Below the pieces are notes generated by a model. The model was not told the DNA's origin. It ran no database searches and saw only the letters and a program-made list of their open reading frames with translations. The position numbers were made by a program, and so were the translations under genes. Shown here in pieces: positions 1 through 7,195 of a stretch of 64,000 nucleotides of DNA. Source of the stretch: Georgenia thermotolerans. Its GTDB lineage: Bacteria; Actinomycetota; Actinomycetes; Actinomycetales; Actinomycetaceae. Every line of letters begins with the position of its first letter. Positions within the stretch are counted from its first letter, which is position 1. The DNA lies in the NCBI RefSeq assembly GCF_009193185.1, contig NZ_VUKF01000015.1, positions 1 through 64,000 of the forward strand, written 5' to 3'.

Positions 1-14
1 CCGCCGCGACCGGC

Positions 15-932
15 ATGGCCGCGACCGCGCCCGGCGCCGGACCGGCCCGGCCGGCCGGCCCCGCGCCGTCGGGCGGGCAGACCGCCGGCACCCCTGCTGC
101 CCCGGGCGCCCCGGACGCCGGGCCCCGTCGTCGGCCGCCGTGGCTGGTGATCCTGGCGGCTCTGGTGGTCGTGCTGGCCGTCATCACCTGGGCGATCTTC
201 CAGCGCGGGGACGAGGAACCGGTCCCGACGCCGTCCGGCACGGCGGAGGCGACCAGCGCGCCGTCACCCTCCGCGTCGGCCTCGCCCACGGCCGACGCAG
301 CCGAGGCCAAGGCCGCGCTCGCCGCGCTGCCCGACAGCACCGGATGCAAGGACCCCAAGGCTGACGCAGCGGTCGTCGACCGCTACGGTGCCGCGGCCTC
401 GTCGGGGAAGAAGTGGAGCGACCCCGCCTCCGGCGACGCGGTCGTCCAGGCGCTCACGGGGCTGCAGCAGGCGTGCGACCCCGCCTACGCCCTCGCCGTC
501 AACGACGCGCTCGTGAACGGCGCCAAGACGCCTCCCGCCGTCGTCGCGACGCTGTCCGACGCCGGACACTGGCTCAAGCCGGAGCGGCCCGCCCCGGCCG
601 GCGCGCGGAAGGCCGCGAGCTTCAGCAGCCCGACCGGCAACATCGCCTGCGCACTCGGTGACGACGCGGCGACGTGCACCATCGGCGAGCACCGCTTCGC
701 CACGCCAGAGGGGTGTTCCGCGGAACGGGTGACCGCCACCGTCGGCCGAGGCGGTGCCGCACGTCCGGACTGCAGCGTGTCCCCCGCGCCGGGCGGCGGC
801 GCGCTCCCCTACGGCCAGTCCGCCACGGCGGGCCACTTCGCGTGCACGAGCCGGCAGGACGGGATGGAGTGCTGGAGCACCCTCACCGGGCACGGGTTCA
901 CGATCGCGCGCCGTGGGCTGCACACGTTCTGA
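15..932 (+). CDS. DUF6636-like membrane-anchored protein, possibly 5'-partial
   Basis: The reading frame is open to the window edge, so the ATG used here may be internal and the true start may lie upstream. Residues 1-40 are Ala/Pro-rich and probably cytoplasmic, 43-62 form one membrane segment, and a Ser/Thr/Pro linker (about 68-95) leads to an exported domain. The last 100 residues have the pattern FSSPTGNIAC, then further Cys residues, LPYGQSATAGHFAC and a closing GHGF stretch. I recognise this as the DUF6636-like domain of actinobacterial secreted proteins, whose conserved cysteines probably pair as disulfides. Function is unknown. It converges on the amidase gene that follows. Confidence 0.75.
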   Translation: MAATAPGAGPARPAGPAPSGGQTAGTPAAPGAPDAGPRRRPPWLVILAALVVVLAVITWAIFQRGDEEPVPTPSGTAEATSAPSPSASASPTADAAEAKAALAALPDSTGCKDPKADAAVVDRYGAAASSGKKWSDPASGDAVVQALTGLQQACDPAYALAVNDALVNGAKTPPAVVATLSDAGHWLKPERPAPAGARKAASFSSPTGNIACALGDDAATCTIGEHRFATPEGCSAERVTATVGRGGAARPDCSVSPAPGGGALPYGQSATAGHFACTSRQDGMECWSTLTGHGFTIARRGLHTF

Positions 933-940
933 CGGGCTCG

Positions 941-954
941 CCGCCGTGCGGCGG
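941..954. terminator. Short GC hairpin between convergent genes
   Basis: A five-base-pair stem (CCGCC/GGCGG) with a GTGC loop fills the 24-nt gap between two convergent stop codons. It has no T-tract, so a terminator role rests mainly on position. Confidence 0.3.
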
Positions 955-956
955 TA

Positions 957-1814
957 CTAGCCGCGATCGGCGGCCCACCGCTCCAGGCCGTCGACGACCG
1001 CCTGTGCGTACCGCTGGCGGCCCTCCGGGCTCTCGGCGACCGCCGCCTCCTCGGGGTTGCGCATCTCCGCGAGCTCGAGCAGGACCGCGGGCCGCTCGGC
1101 CAGGTTCAGCGTCGCCAGGTCGGGCCGCTCGCTCAGGGCGCCCGGGTAGGAGGACGACGGCGCGAACCCCGCCTGCCCGAGCGCGTCGAGCAGAGCCGTC
1201 GCCAGCTCCCGGGTCGGCTGGCCCTGGGCATCGTTGAGCGGTGGGTCCGACACGATGGCGAAGTAGCCGGCGACCTCCGGGTTGTCGGCGCCGTCGGCGT
1301 GCAGCGAGACGAGCACGTCGGCGTCGTGCTCCTGCGCCGAGCGGCCCCGCACGTCCACGCAGGGGCCAACGCCTGTGTCGTCGTCCCGGGTGAGGGTGAC
1401 CTCGGCGCCCGCCGCCTGGAGCAGGTCCCGGGTGCGTTGGGCGACGTCCCACGCGAAGGCGTGCTCGGGGTAGCCGCCGGCGGTCGAGGTTCCGGCCGTG
1501 TTGCAGTGCTTGCGACCCCCGCGTCCGTTGTCGACCTGTTGTGCCATCTCGGCCGGTGCGGCCGCGTTGCCGCCGTTGTGCCCGGGATCGAGGACGACGC
1601 GAAGCCCGGCGAGCGCCGACCGCTCGTTCACCGACGGCGAGGGGCTCGGCGACGCGGCAGGTGCCTGCGTGGGCGGAGCGGGCAGCGGGCGGGATCCGAT
1701 GAAGAGCCCGATGGCGACCGCCGCGAGGACCACCACGGCGGCCCCGATCATCAGGAAGCGGGTCCGGCGGCGATGGTCTGGTGGGTCGGAGGGTGACGCT
1801 GGCACGTCTGCCAT
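957..1814 (-). CDS. N-acetylmuramoyl-L-alanine amidase, membrane-anchored
   Basis: A 285-residue Amidase_3-family (zinc) peptidoglycan hydrolase, expected to cut the amide between MurNAc and L-Ala in the cell wall. Residues 20-40 form a signal anchor, followed by a Pro/Ser linker. The catalytic domain starts near residue 70 with VVLDPGHNGG (zinc His about 79); SLHAD supplies a second His and LLELAEMRN the conserved catalytic Glu near the C-terminus. An insertion with GGRKHCNTAG follows the first motif, as in many actinobacterial homologues. The ATG is preceded at exactly 6 nt by CACGCT, consistent with leaderless transcription, and there is no clear ribosome-binding site. Confidence 0.88.
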   Translation of the reverse strand: MADVPASPSDPPDHRRRTRFLMIGAAVVVLAAVAIGLFIGSRPLPAPPTQAPAASPSPSPSVNERSALAGLRVVLDPGHNGGNAAAPAEMAQQVDNGRGGRKHCNTAGTSTAGGYPEHAFAWDVAQRTRDLLQAAGAEVTLTRDDDTGVGPCVDVRGRSAQEHDADVLVSLHADGADNPEVAGYFAIVSDPPLNDAQGQPTRELATALLDALGQAGFAPSSSYPGALSERPDLATLNLAERPAVLLELAEMRNPEEAAVAESPEGRQRYAQAVVDGLERWAADRG

Positions 1815-1900
1815 CTTCGCAGCGTGCGTCGGACATCTCGCACCGAGGCGTCAGAAATGGCGCCTTCTTGGTGTGGCTTCGCTAGTCGACGACATGACGA

Positions 1901-1933
1901 TGCCCCGGAGCACGCAGGTTCTGCTCCGGGGCA
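1901..1933 (-). terminator. Perfect 12-bp hairpin downstream of the small peptide gene
   Basis: Two 12-nt arms (TGCCCCGGAGCA and its exact complement) flank a 9-nt loop, 33 nt past the stop of the leftward peptide gene. It probably terminates that transcript. No strong U-tract follows. Confidence 0.65.
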
Positions 1934-1965
1934 CCGATGTCGCGGTCATCGACCGACCGGGTTCG

Positions 1966-2109
1966 TCAGCGCGTACCCGGAGTCGGCCAGCAGGCGAAGC
2001 ACATGGTGGACACGCTGGTGTTCTTGTCGACACTGGCTGCCGACGACGGCGCCGCCGCAGCAGCGACCATAGCCACGGCAACGAGGATGCTCGCTCCCAG
2101 CTTCTTCAT
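1966..2109 (-). CDS. Small secreted peptide with CxxC tail (putative RiPP precursor or signal peptide)
   Basis: A 47-codon gene starting at MKKLGAS, chosen over a longer frame because AGGAG lies 10 nt upstream and the N-terminus is a textbook Sec signal: KK, a hydrophobic stretch from ILVAVAMV onward, then APSSAAS. Cleavage after an Ala near residue 24-26 would release about 21-23 residues containing SVSTMCFACWPTPGTR: two Cys two residues apart, several Ser/Thr, one Trp and two Pro. The gene is divergent from a TrmB/LuxR-type regulator and near a LanC-like cyclase and a methyltransferase. It could be a modified peptide or an exported signal. I do not recognise a named family. Only the existence of the gene is well supported. 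Confidence 0.6.
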   Translation of the reverse strand: MKKLGASILVAVAMVAAAAAPSSAASVDKNTSVSTMCFACWPTPGTR

Positions 2110-2201
2110 AGTTCTCACGCTCCTGTCATGGTCGAGGCCGGTGCGCCTCTCGTCTGATGATCGACGCTTTCGGACGCGCATGGCAGGATCGGTCAACGGT
2201 C

Positions 2202-2223
2202 ACTCCCTGCCATGGCAGGAAGT
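2202..2223. promoter_or_regulatory. 22-nt palindrome between peptide and regulator genes
   Basis: The perfect core CCTGCCATGGCAGG (2206-2219) is extended by ACT/AGT arms with one mismatched pair, giving 10 of 11 pairs. Its right half, CATGGCAGGA, is repeated at 2179-2188, exactly 32 nt away (about three helical turns). A one-mismatch copy of the left half (CCTGTCATGG) lies at 2122-2131. This is a plausible operator for the adjacent regulator. The 9-nt centre TGCCATGGC recurs in the promoter of the cyclase operon. Confidence 0.55.
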
Positions 2224-2320
2224 TGCCTACGCCCGCTATGGCGAACCGCAACGGGCAGCGACTGTCCGGGATCCGTGTCTCGGCATACGATCGGGCGCAT
2301 AAACGCACGTCGGGAGAGTT

Positions 2321-3289
2321 ATGTTCGAAGCGCTGGGTCTAGACGCGACCGCAATAGCGGTCTATCGCGCCCTCCTGGCGAGTCCATCCCTCACGCACAG
2401 CCTGCTCGCCGAGCGGACTGGACTTACAGCGGAAGCGCTTCACGCCGTCCTGGACACGCTCGAAGGTAAGGGACTCCTCCGCCGCTCGCATGAAGACCCC
2501 GCTGGTGTGCGAACCGAGTCGCCCCAGGTCGCATTCGAGCGCTTGTTGAGTCAGGAGGAAATCAAGCTTCACCGAGCGCAGGAGCAACTGAGCACCATTA
2601 GGACCGGAGCCGCTGAACTCGTGGATGAGTATCAGCGGTCCGTCACTCGCCGCCGTGGGGAGGTAGAGCACCTCGTCGAAACAGACGAGATTGTGGCGCG
2701 TCTTGTGGAACTCGGCGAGAACGTCAACGCCTCTATAGATTCAGTGGTCACGATAGCCCCGACAGCGCACCAACTGCGTGAGTCTATGAGAGATGAAGAG
2801 CAGTACTTCGCACGAGGCATCAAGTTGCGAACGGTCTACCCGGCTGCCGCTCGCCATGATGAACTCGTCATTGAGTACTCAAGGTGGCTGGCCGAGCGCG
2901 GTGGGGCTGCCAAGACTTCTCTAACAGTCCCTAACCGGATACTCATCTATGACGGCGAAGTAGCCGTATTGATGTTCGACCCGGAGGACTACACACGCGG
3001 GGCAGTAGTGATCAACACCCCCGGGGCGATCGCAGCGCTACGGACCCTATTTGAAGTCATATGGGCGTCTGGCGCCGACCTGGTTCCGGCGAACGAAGAC
3101 GAACTGCGCCCCGAAGAGAGCGAACTCCTCCAGCTTCTCGCGAAGGGCCTCAAGGACGAGGCCATCGCCCGGCAGCTAGGCATCTCGATCCGCACCGTCC
3201 GCCGCATGATCAACATCCTGAGCAGCCGGATGGAGACGAGCAGCCGTTTCGCCCTCGGCGCCAAGGCTGCCCAGCGCGGCTGGCTGTAG
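2321..3289 (+). CDS. TrmB-like/LuxR-type transcriptional regulator
   Basis: A 322-residue two-part regulator. Residues 1-70 form a winged helix of TrmB type (ALGLDATAIAVYRALL...HAVLDTLEGKGLLRR). A coiled stretch (about 85-120) leads to a middle effector-like domain, and the last 65 residues are a LuxR-type helix-turn-helix (LLQLLAKGLKDEAIARQLGI, then SIRTVRRMI). Such proteins often sit beside natural-product or peptide genes in actinobacteria. GGGAGAG lies just upstream, and TACGAT at 2286-2291 is a possible -10. The gene is much less GC-rich than its neighbours and uses codons such as AGT, ATA and CTA, which suggests recent acquisition. It is divergent from the small secreted peptide and ends at a strong hairpin. 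Confidence 0.8.
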   Translation: MFEALGLDATAIAVYRALLASPSLTHSLLAERTGLTAEALHAVLDTLEGKGLLRRSHEDPAGVRTESPQVAFERLLSQEEIKLHRAQEQLSTIRTGAAELVDEYQRSVTRRRGEVEHLVETDEIVARLVELGENVNASIDSVVTIAPTAHQLRESMRDEEQYFARGIKLRTVYPAAARHDELVIEYSRWLAERGGAAKTSLTVPNRILIYDGEVAVLMFDPEDYTRGAVVINTPGAIAALRTLFEVIWASGADLVPANEDELRPEESELLQLLAKGLKDEAIARQLGISIRTVRRMINILSSRMETSSRFALGAKAAQRGWL

Positions 3290-3303
3290 GCCAGACCCGA
3301 CCA

Positions 3304-3330
3304 GCGGGAGCACGGAGTACGTGCTCCCGC
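3304..3330. terminator. Perfect 11-bp hairpin between convergent regulator and methyltransferase
   Basis: GCGGGAGCACG and its exact complement flank a GAGTA loop. The hairpin lies 14 nt past the regulator stop and 6 nt from the methyltransferase stop, so it can serve both strands. Confidence 0.75.
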
Positions 3331-3336
3331 AGCGGC

Positions 3337-4233
3337 TCAGTAAAGAGCCGGCCCCGTCACCGCGTCCGGAAGCGCAGCCTCGATCAGCACGACCGGGTGC
3401 CGCTGCCCGGGCTCGGTCACCTGCGTGCGCGAGACAACGGAGAAGCCCGCGCGCTCGAGCTCGACCTGCAGCTGTGCCGCACCGAGCACGCGCTGGGTCG
3501 TGGTGCACACGGTGACGGGACCGTGACCGGAATCCTTCGACAGAGCGGTCAGCGTCCACGTGGACGCGCCCCGCTCCCAGTACTCGTACACCCGGTACGA
3601 GCGCCCGCTCGGGGCCTGCACCTCGCCGCCGACCTCGGGCGGCAGCACCGCCGCGCCGTGGTCGATCGTACTCACGAGGAAGCGCCCCTCGGGCGTCAGG
3701 TGCCGGCGCACGGACCGGTACAGGCCCATGCGGCCCACCTCGTCGAGCAGGCTGACCGAGGCCCCGCCCAGCACCACCGCGGCGAAGGCACGGTCGATGC
3801 GGAAGTCGGCCATGTCGGCCTGCACGGTGGTGCATCGTTCCCGCAAGGCCGCGGGGGCCTGCTGCAGCCGGTGCACGAGCCGGGCGATGGCGTCGCCCGA
3901 GAGCTCCAGCGCGGTGACCTGCTTGCGCAGCGCCAGCAGCGGCACGGTCAGGCGTCCGACGCCGGCCGCGAGGTCGAGCACCGGCCCGTCGACGCCGAGG
4001 ACCAGCCGCAGCACGGCGCGGACCTCCTGCATCTCCGCGTCGCCGACGTCGGCCAGCATGGCGGAACCGACCGCATCGCAGGCGGTGTGGACCTCGGCGC
4101 GAGGTCCCAGGGAGGCGACGATCCGGCCGGCGTGCCCGGGGATGCCGTGGGTCGCCGTCGTCGTGGCCCGCGGCGCCGTCATCGTGCGGCGGAACCGGCT
4201 CGTCGCCAGCGCGGCGGCCTGCGGTGCGTTCAT
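3337..4233 (-). CDS. Class I SAM-dependent methyltransferase in a cyclase operon
   Basis: A 298-residue Rossmann-fold methyltransferase. Motif I is PVLDLAAGVGRLTVPLL near residue 90; the acidic end of strand 2 is ALELS, and ADMADF follows. The C-terminal half ends in RHPVVLIEAALP. The start at MNAPQ is set by GAGGGGAGGGGG just upstream. The frame is open much further upstream, but that part overlaps the cyclase gene in antisense phase and is not coding. The gene lies 44 nt behind the LanC-like cyclase on the same strand, so the two are probably co-transcribed. The substrate is unknown; an N- or side-chain methylation of a peptide is an inference from the neighbour only. Confidence 0.78.
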   Translation of the reverse strand: MNAPQAAALATSRFRRTMTAPRATTTATHGIPGHAGRIVASLGPRAEVHTACDAVGSAMLADVGDAEMQEVRAVLRLVLGVDGPVLDLAAGVGRLTVPLLALRKQVTALELSGDAIARLVHRLQQAPAALRERCTTVQADMADFRIDRAFAAVVLGGASVSLLDEVGRMGLYRSVRRHLTPEGRFLVSTIDHGAAVLPPEVGGEVQAPSGRSYRVYEYWERGASTWTLTALSKDSGHGPVTVCTTTQRVLGAAQLQVELERAGFSVVSRTQVTEPGQRHPVVLIEAALPDAVTGPALY

Positions 4234-4277
4234 CGCGCCCCCTCCCCTCGTCTCGTCGGGCCGGAGGGCCTGAATGG

Positions 4278-5519
4278 TCACCAGAAGAGGGGAAGACGAC
4301 GCTCCCCCTCCCCCAGCAGGTGCTCGAGGGCGACCAGGACGCCGGCGGCGCCGGTGCTCAGGTCCGCCGAGGAGCGGGAGGCGTCGAGCCCGACGAACGG
4401 GATCCGCGCCCGGGCCGCCGGGTGGGCCAGCCGCTCCAGGTGCGGACGGATGGCGGCGTAGCGGTCGGCCGGCGGGTCCCACGGCCGGGTGCGCAGGTAG
4501 TGCAGCGCGACCAGGGTGCCGGCCCAGCCGTGCAGCAGCCCGGCGTGCGAACCGACGCGCTGCTCGCAGGCCGCGGCGATGGCATCGCGCGCCTGGAACA
4601 TCCACGGGGTGTCGAGGTGGTTCAGGGCCTCGTGCAGCACCATGGCCACGCCCGCGCTGCCGCTGCCGAGCAGCGGCCGGTTGCGCCACAGCTCCGGTGC
4701 GCCCTCGGCGGCGAGGTCCACCCAGCCGAGGAAGGCGAGGTCCTGGCGCAGCGCCCGCTCGGCCTGGGTGAGCATCCGGCGGTCCGCCGTCATCTCGTAG
4801 ACGTGCAGCAGGAACAGCGCGGCACCCGCGCCGCCGTGCAGCAGGCCCGGGCGGCGCAGGTCGTGCGCGCCGTCCTCGAGGCGGCGGACGAGTTCCTCGG
4901 CGATGAGGAAGACCCTGTCGCACAGCGCCTCGCCGTCGCAGAACGGCGCCCGCTCGAGCAGGGCCAGGCCCAGCCCGGGCAGCCCGTCGGCCAGCGCGGT
5001 GCCCAGCCGGTCCAGCGGCGCCTGCTCCACCTCGTGCCAGATCCGGCCGGCCGCCTCGTGGCGGCCGAGCCGGTCGAGCACGAGCGCGATCCCACCGAGC
5101 CCGTCGACGAGCCCCGGTCCCGGGCCCTCCATCCCGGGAACCGCCCCCTCCAACCAGTCGACGAGCTCGGTGGGAACCTTGGTCCCGGCGGTCGCGAGCG
5201 CCCACAGGACCCCAGCGGCGCCGGAGCCGAGGCTCACACCGCCGAAGGGTCGCAGGAGCTGCTGCGGGTCGCCGGGGAAGAGTCGCTCCGCCCGCTCGGG
5301 CGTCGCCGTCGCAAGGATGCTGCGCACGAGGTGGTCGCGCAGCCGCGGGTAGCTCTCCGCGTCGAGCGAGGCCTCCATGACGTCCCCACGGCGGCTGACC
5401 AGGTCGATCAGCTGCCCCGCCCGACTCTCAGAGACCGTCGCGGCTGCGGCGGCCGTCGTGCGGACGGCGGACTCGGCGTGGCGCCTCTCGAACGGGAGCA
5501 GCACCGATGCGTCACCCAT
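4278..5519 (-). CDS. LanC-like cyclase-domain protein lacking the usual zinc ligands
   Basis: A 413-residue alpha/alpha-toroid protein built of about seven Gly-rich helical repeats: SLGSGAAGV, GLVDGLGGI, ALADGLPGL, GLLHGGAGA, PLLGSGSAGV, GLLHGWAGT and DLSTGAAGV. The closing DLSTGAAGVLVALEHLL...LPLF resembles the C-terminal cyclase domain of class III lanthipeptide synthetases (LanKC). No lyase or kinase domain is present, so it is free-standing. The WCxG and CHG zinc motifs of LanC are replaced by GSGSAG and LLHGWAG, matching the zinc-free class III type. The ATG follows GAGAGGAG, and a sigma-70-like promoter with a palindrome lies upstream. It may be a cyclase or a non-catalytic scaffold; the substrate is unproven. 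Confidence 0.72.
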   Translation of the reverse strand: MGDASVLLPFERRHAESAVRTTAAAAATVSESRAGQLIDLVSRRGDVMEASLDAESYPRLRDHLVRSILATATPERAERLFPGDPQQLLRPFGGVSLGSGAAGVLWALATAGTKVPTELVDWLEGAVPGMEGPGPGLVDGLGGIALVLDRLGRHEAAGRIWHEVEQAPLDRLGTALADGLPGLGLALLERAPFCDGEALCDRVFLIAEELVRRLEDGAHDLRRPGLLHGGAGAALFLLHVYEMTADRRMLTQAERALRQDLAFLGWVDLAAEGAPELWRNRPLLGSGSAGVAMVLHEALNHLDTPWMFQARDAIAAACEQRVGSHAGLLHGWAGTLVALHYLRTRPWDPPADRYAAIRPHLERLAHPAARARIPFVGLDASRSSADLSTGAAGVLVALEHLLGEGERRLPLFW

Positions 5520-5606
5520 GGCCCGCTCCTCTCGTTCGTCTGCCCCCGGTCCGCGGTTGCGGGCCGGTTTCCTTGCGGCAGTTCGAAACTAACGAGCCGT
5601 GCGGGC

Positions 5607-5656
5607 CTAATACCAGCCTGTGGGCGGGCATGTAAATGCCATGGCCACAACATGCC
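5607..5656 (-). promoter_or_regulatory. Promoter of the cyclase-methyltransferase operon with embedded palindrome
   Basis: On the minus strand, TTTACA (5631-5636) and TATTAG (5607-5612) are 18 nt apart and fit a housekeeping promoter. A dyad spans 5627-5656: GGCATGT and ACATGCC arms around the centred core GCCATGGC, 11 of 15 pairs. It overlaps the -35, where an activator of the LuxR type could bind. Its centre TGCCATGGC is shared with the palindrome beside the regulator gene. Confidence 0.5.
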
Positions 5657-5680
5657 ACGCCCCGCAGTGGCTCCCGATGG

Positions 5681-6382
5681 CTAGCGCGGGCGGACGTGCC
5701 CGGAGCCGGTGACCTCGCTGGTGACCTGGGGACTGCCGGTGTAGCTGACCGAGCCGCTGCCCGTGACGGTCGCGTCCAGCGCCCGGCTCACGTTGACGTC
5801 GGCGGTGCCGGAGCCGGAGACCGCGACGGTGGCGGACTTGCTGGCGAGGGCGACGCCGTCGTAGGTGCCGGACCCGCTGACGGTGACCCGCTGGGTGGTG
5901 GTCGTCCCGCCGGCGCGCACCCCGCCGGAGCCGGAGACCTCGACCTGGACGTCGTCGGCGCGCAGCTCGGGGAAGGCGACGTCGCCGGAGCCGCGGACCG
6001 CGAGTCGCAGCGTCGACGCCGAGGGCGCGTCGGCCTCGACGTCGCCGGACCCGTTCACCTCGATCGCGTGGATCTGCGGCATGACGAGTCGGTACTCGAT
6101 GTCGCCGACGCCGAGGGGTCGGGCGGTGGACATGCCCAGCTCGAGCACGCCGGCGCGCACGTCGCTGGTGAGGTGGTCGATGACGTTCTCCCCGGCGGTG
6201 ACGGTGAGGCTGGCCGGGCTGCCGGCACGGATCCGCAGCGTCCCGCTGGTGCCGAGGACGACGGCGGTGGCGCCGGCGACGTCCCGCTCCTCGGTGTGGG
6301 CGGGGCCAGCGCCGAGCCCGGCCGAGCAGCCCGCGAGGAGCGCGGCGCCCGCCAGCAGCGCCACCGCCGACGTGCGCGCCAT
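5681..6382 (-). CDS. DUF2807 (GIN-domain) lipoprotein
   Basis: A 233-residue exported lipoprotein with signal peptide and lipobox LLAGC (lipidated Cys19). The rest is a right-handed beta-helix-like repeat with recurrent GSG turns (VNGSGDVEA, VRGSGDVAF, VSGSGGVRA, VSGSGTYDG, VSGSGTADV, VTGSGSVSY). This is typical of the DUF2807 'auto-transporter adhesin head GIN' family. These proteins sit on the outer face of the membrane; their role is not established. It is a single gene with its own ATG and an AGGAAGGGAG upstream. Confidence 0.85.
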   Translation of the reverse strand: MARTSAVALLAGAALLAGCSAGLGAGPAHTEERDVAGATAVVLGTSGTLRIRAGSPASLTVTAGENVIDHLTSDVRAGVLELGMSTARPLGVGDIEYRLVMPQIHAIEVNGSGDVEADAPSASTLRLAVRGSGDVAFPELRADDVQVEVSGSGGVRAGGTTTTQRVTVSGSGTYDGVALASKSATVAVSGSGTADVNVSRALDATVTGSGSVSYTGSPQVTSEVTGSGHVRPR

Positions 6383-6469
6383 CGCGTCTCCCTTCCTGAC
6401 GCCATGGTGGCAGCGACGCGGCGATCGCGACAGGGCCCTCGGGCCCGGGGCTCCTGGCCGCGCCGCCCC

Positions 6470-7144
6470 TCAGCTGGCGAGGCGGCCGATCGCGGAGTCG
6501 TCCAGCCGGTCGAGCAGGTCCGACACGTCGCGGTACACCTCGACGGCGCCGGCGTCGCGCAGCTCGGCGGAGTCGATGCCGCCGGTGCGCACCCCCAGGC
6601 ACGGCACGCCCGCGCGGCGGCACGCCTCGACGTCCCACACCGCGTCCCCGACGAACACCGCCCGGTCGGCCGGCACGCCGGCCTTCTTCAGCGCGGTGCC
6701 CACGAGGTCGGGGTCCGGCTTGGCGCTCTCGACGTCCTCGTCGGCGGTGATGGCGTCGAACAGGTCGTCGGCGTCCAGCGCGCGGCGGATGTGGGCGAGC
6801 TCGTCCGGCGGCGCGGAGGTGGACAGCACCACGGTCAGCCCGCGCTCGCGCAGGGCGCGCAGCAGCTCGTGGACGCCGGCGAAGCGGCGGATCCGGTCGC
6901 TCATGCCGTCGTAGATCTCGGAGTGGGCGTCCTTCGCCGGTCCGCCGACGTCGTCGGCCCGGTCGCCCAGGAGCTCGGCGAGGAGCTTGTCCGAGCCCAT
7001 GCCGATGCAGCGGTGGATGCGCCAGGAGTCCACCGGGTGCCCCACCCGGGCGAAGGCCTGGGACCAGGCGGAGACGTGCAGGTACGTGGAGTCGACGAGC
7101 GTGCCGTCCGCGTCGAGCAGTACGGCGCCTGAGGGAGAGGTCAT
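6470..7144 (-). CDS. HAD-superfamily phosphatase, phosphoglycolate phosphatase-like
   Basis: A 224-residue haloacid-dehalogenase hydrolase of the capped (subclass I) type. Motif I is LLDADGTLVDS with nucleophile and acid/base Asp at residues 9 and 11, motif II is VVLSTSA, motif III is SAKPDPD with the conserved Lys, and motif IV is VFVGDAVWDVEA. The helical cap sits between motifs I and II (about residues 15-85). The start at MTSPSGAV is preferred to one 12 codons upstream because AAGAGGGG precedes it. The substrate is not predictable; phosphoglycolate or a sugar phosphate is usual for the family. Confidence 0.85.
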   Translation of the reverse strand: MTSPSGAVLLDADGTLVDSTYLHVSAWSQAFARVGHPVDSWRIHRCIGMGSDKLLAELLGDRADDVGGPAKDAHSEIYDGMSDRIRRFAGVHELLRALRERGLTVVLSTSAPPDELAHIRRALDADDLFDAITADEDVESAKPDPDLVGTALKKAGVPADRAVFVGDAVWDVEACRRAGVPCLGVRTGGIDSAELRDAGAVEVYRDVSDLLDRLDDSAIGRLAS

Positions 7145-7195
7145 GCCCCTCTTGCTACCGCGCGCCGCGCCGACCCGCACGGCGAGGCCGGGCGG

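Noticed and set aside
5408-5653. An 81-codon minus-strand frame that begins before the cyclase gene, considered as a precursor peptide
   Set aside because: It overlaps the palindrome, the promoter and then the cyclase N-terminus in another phase. It has no ribosome-binding site and no leader/core pattern.
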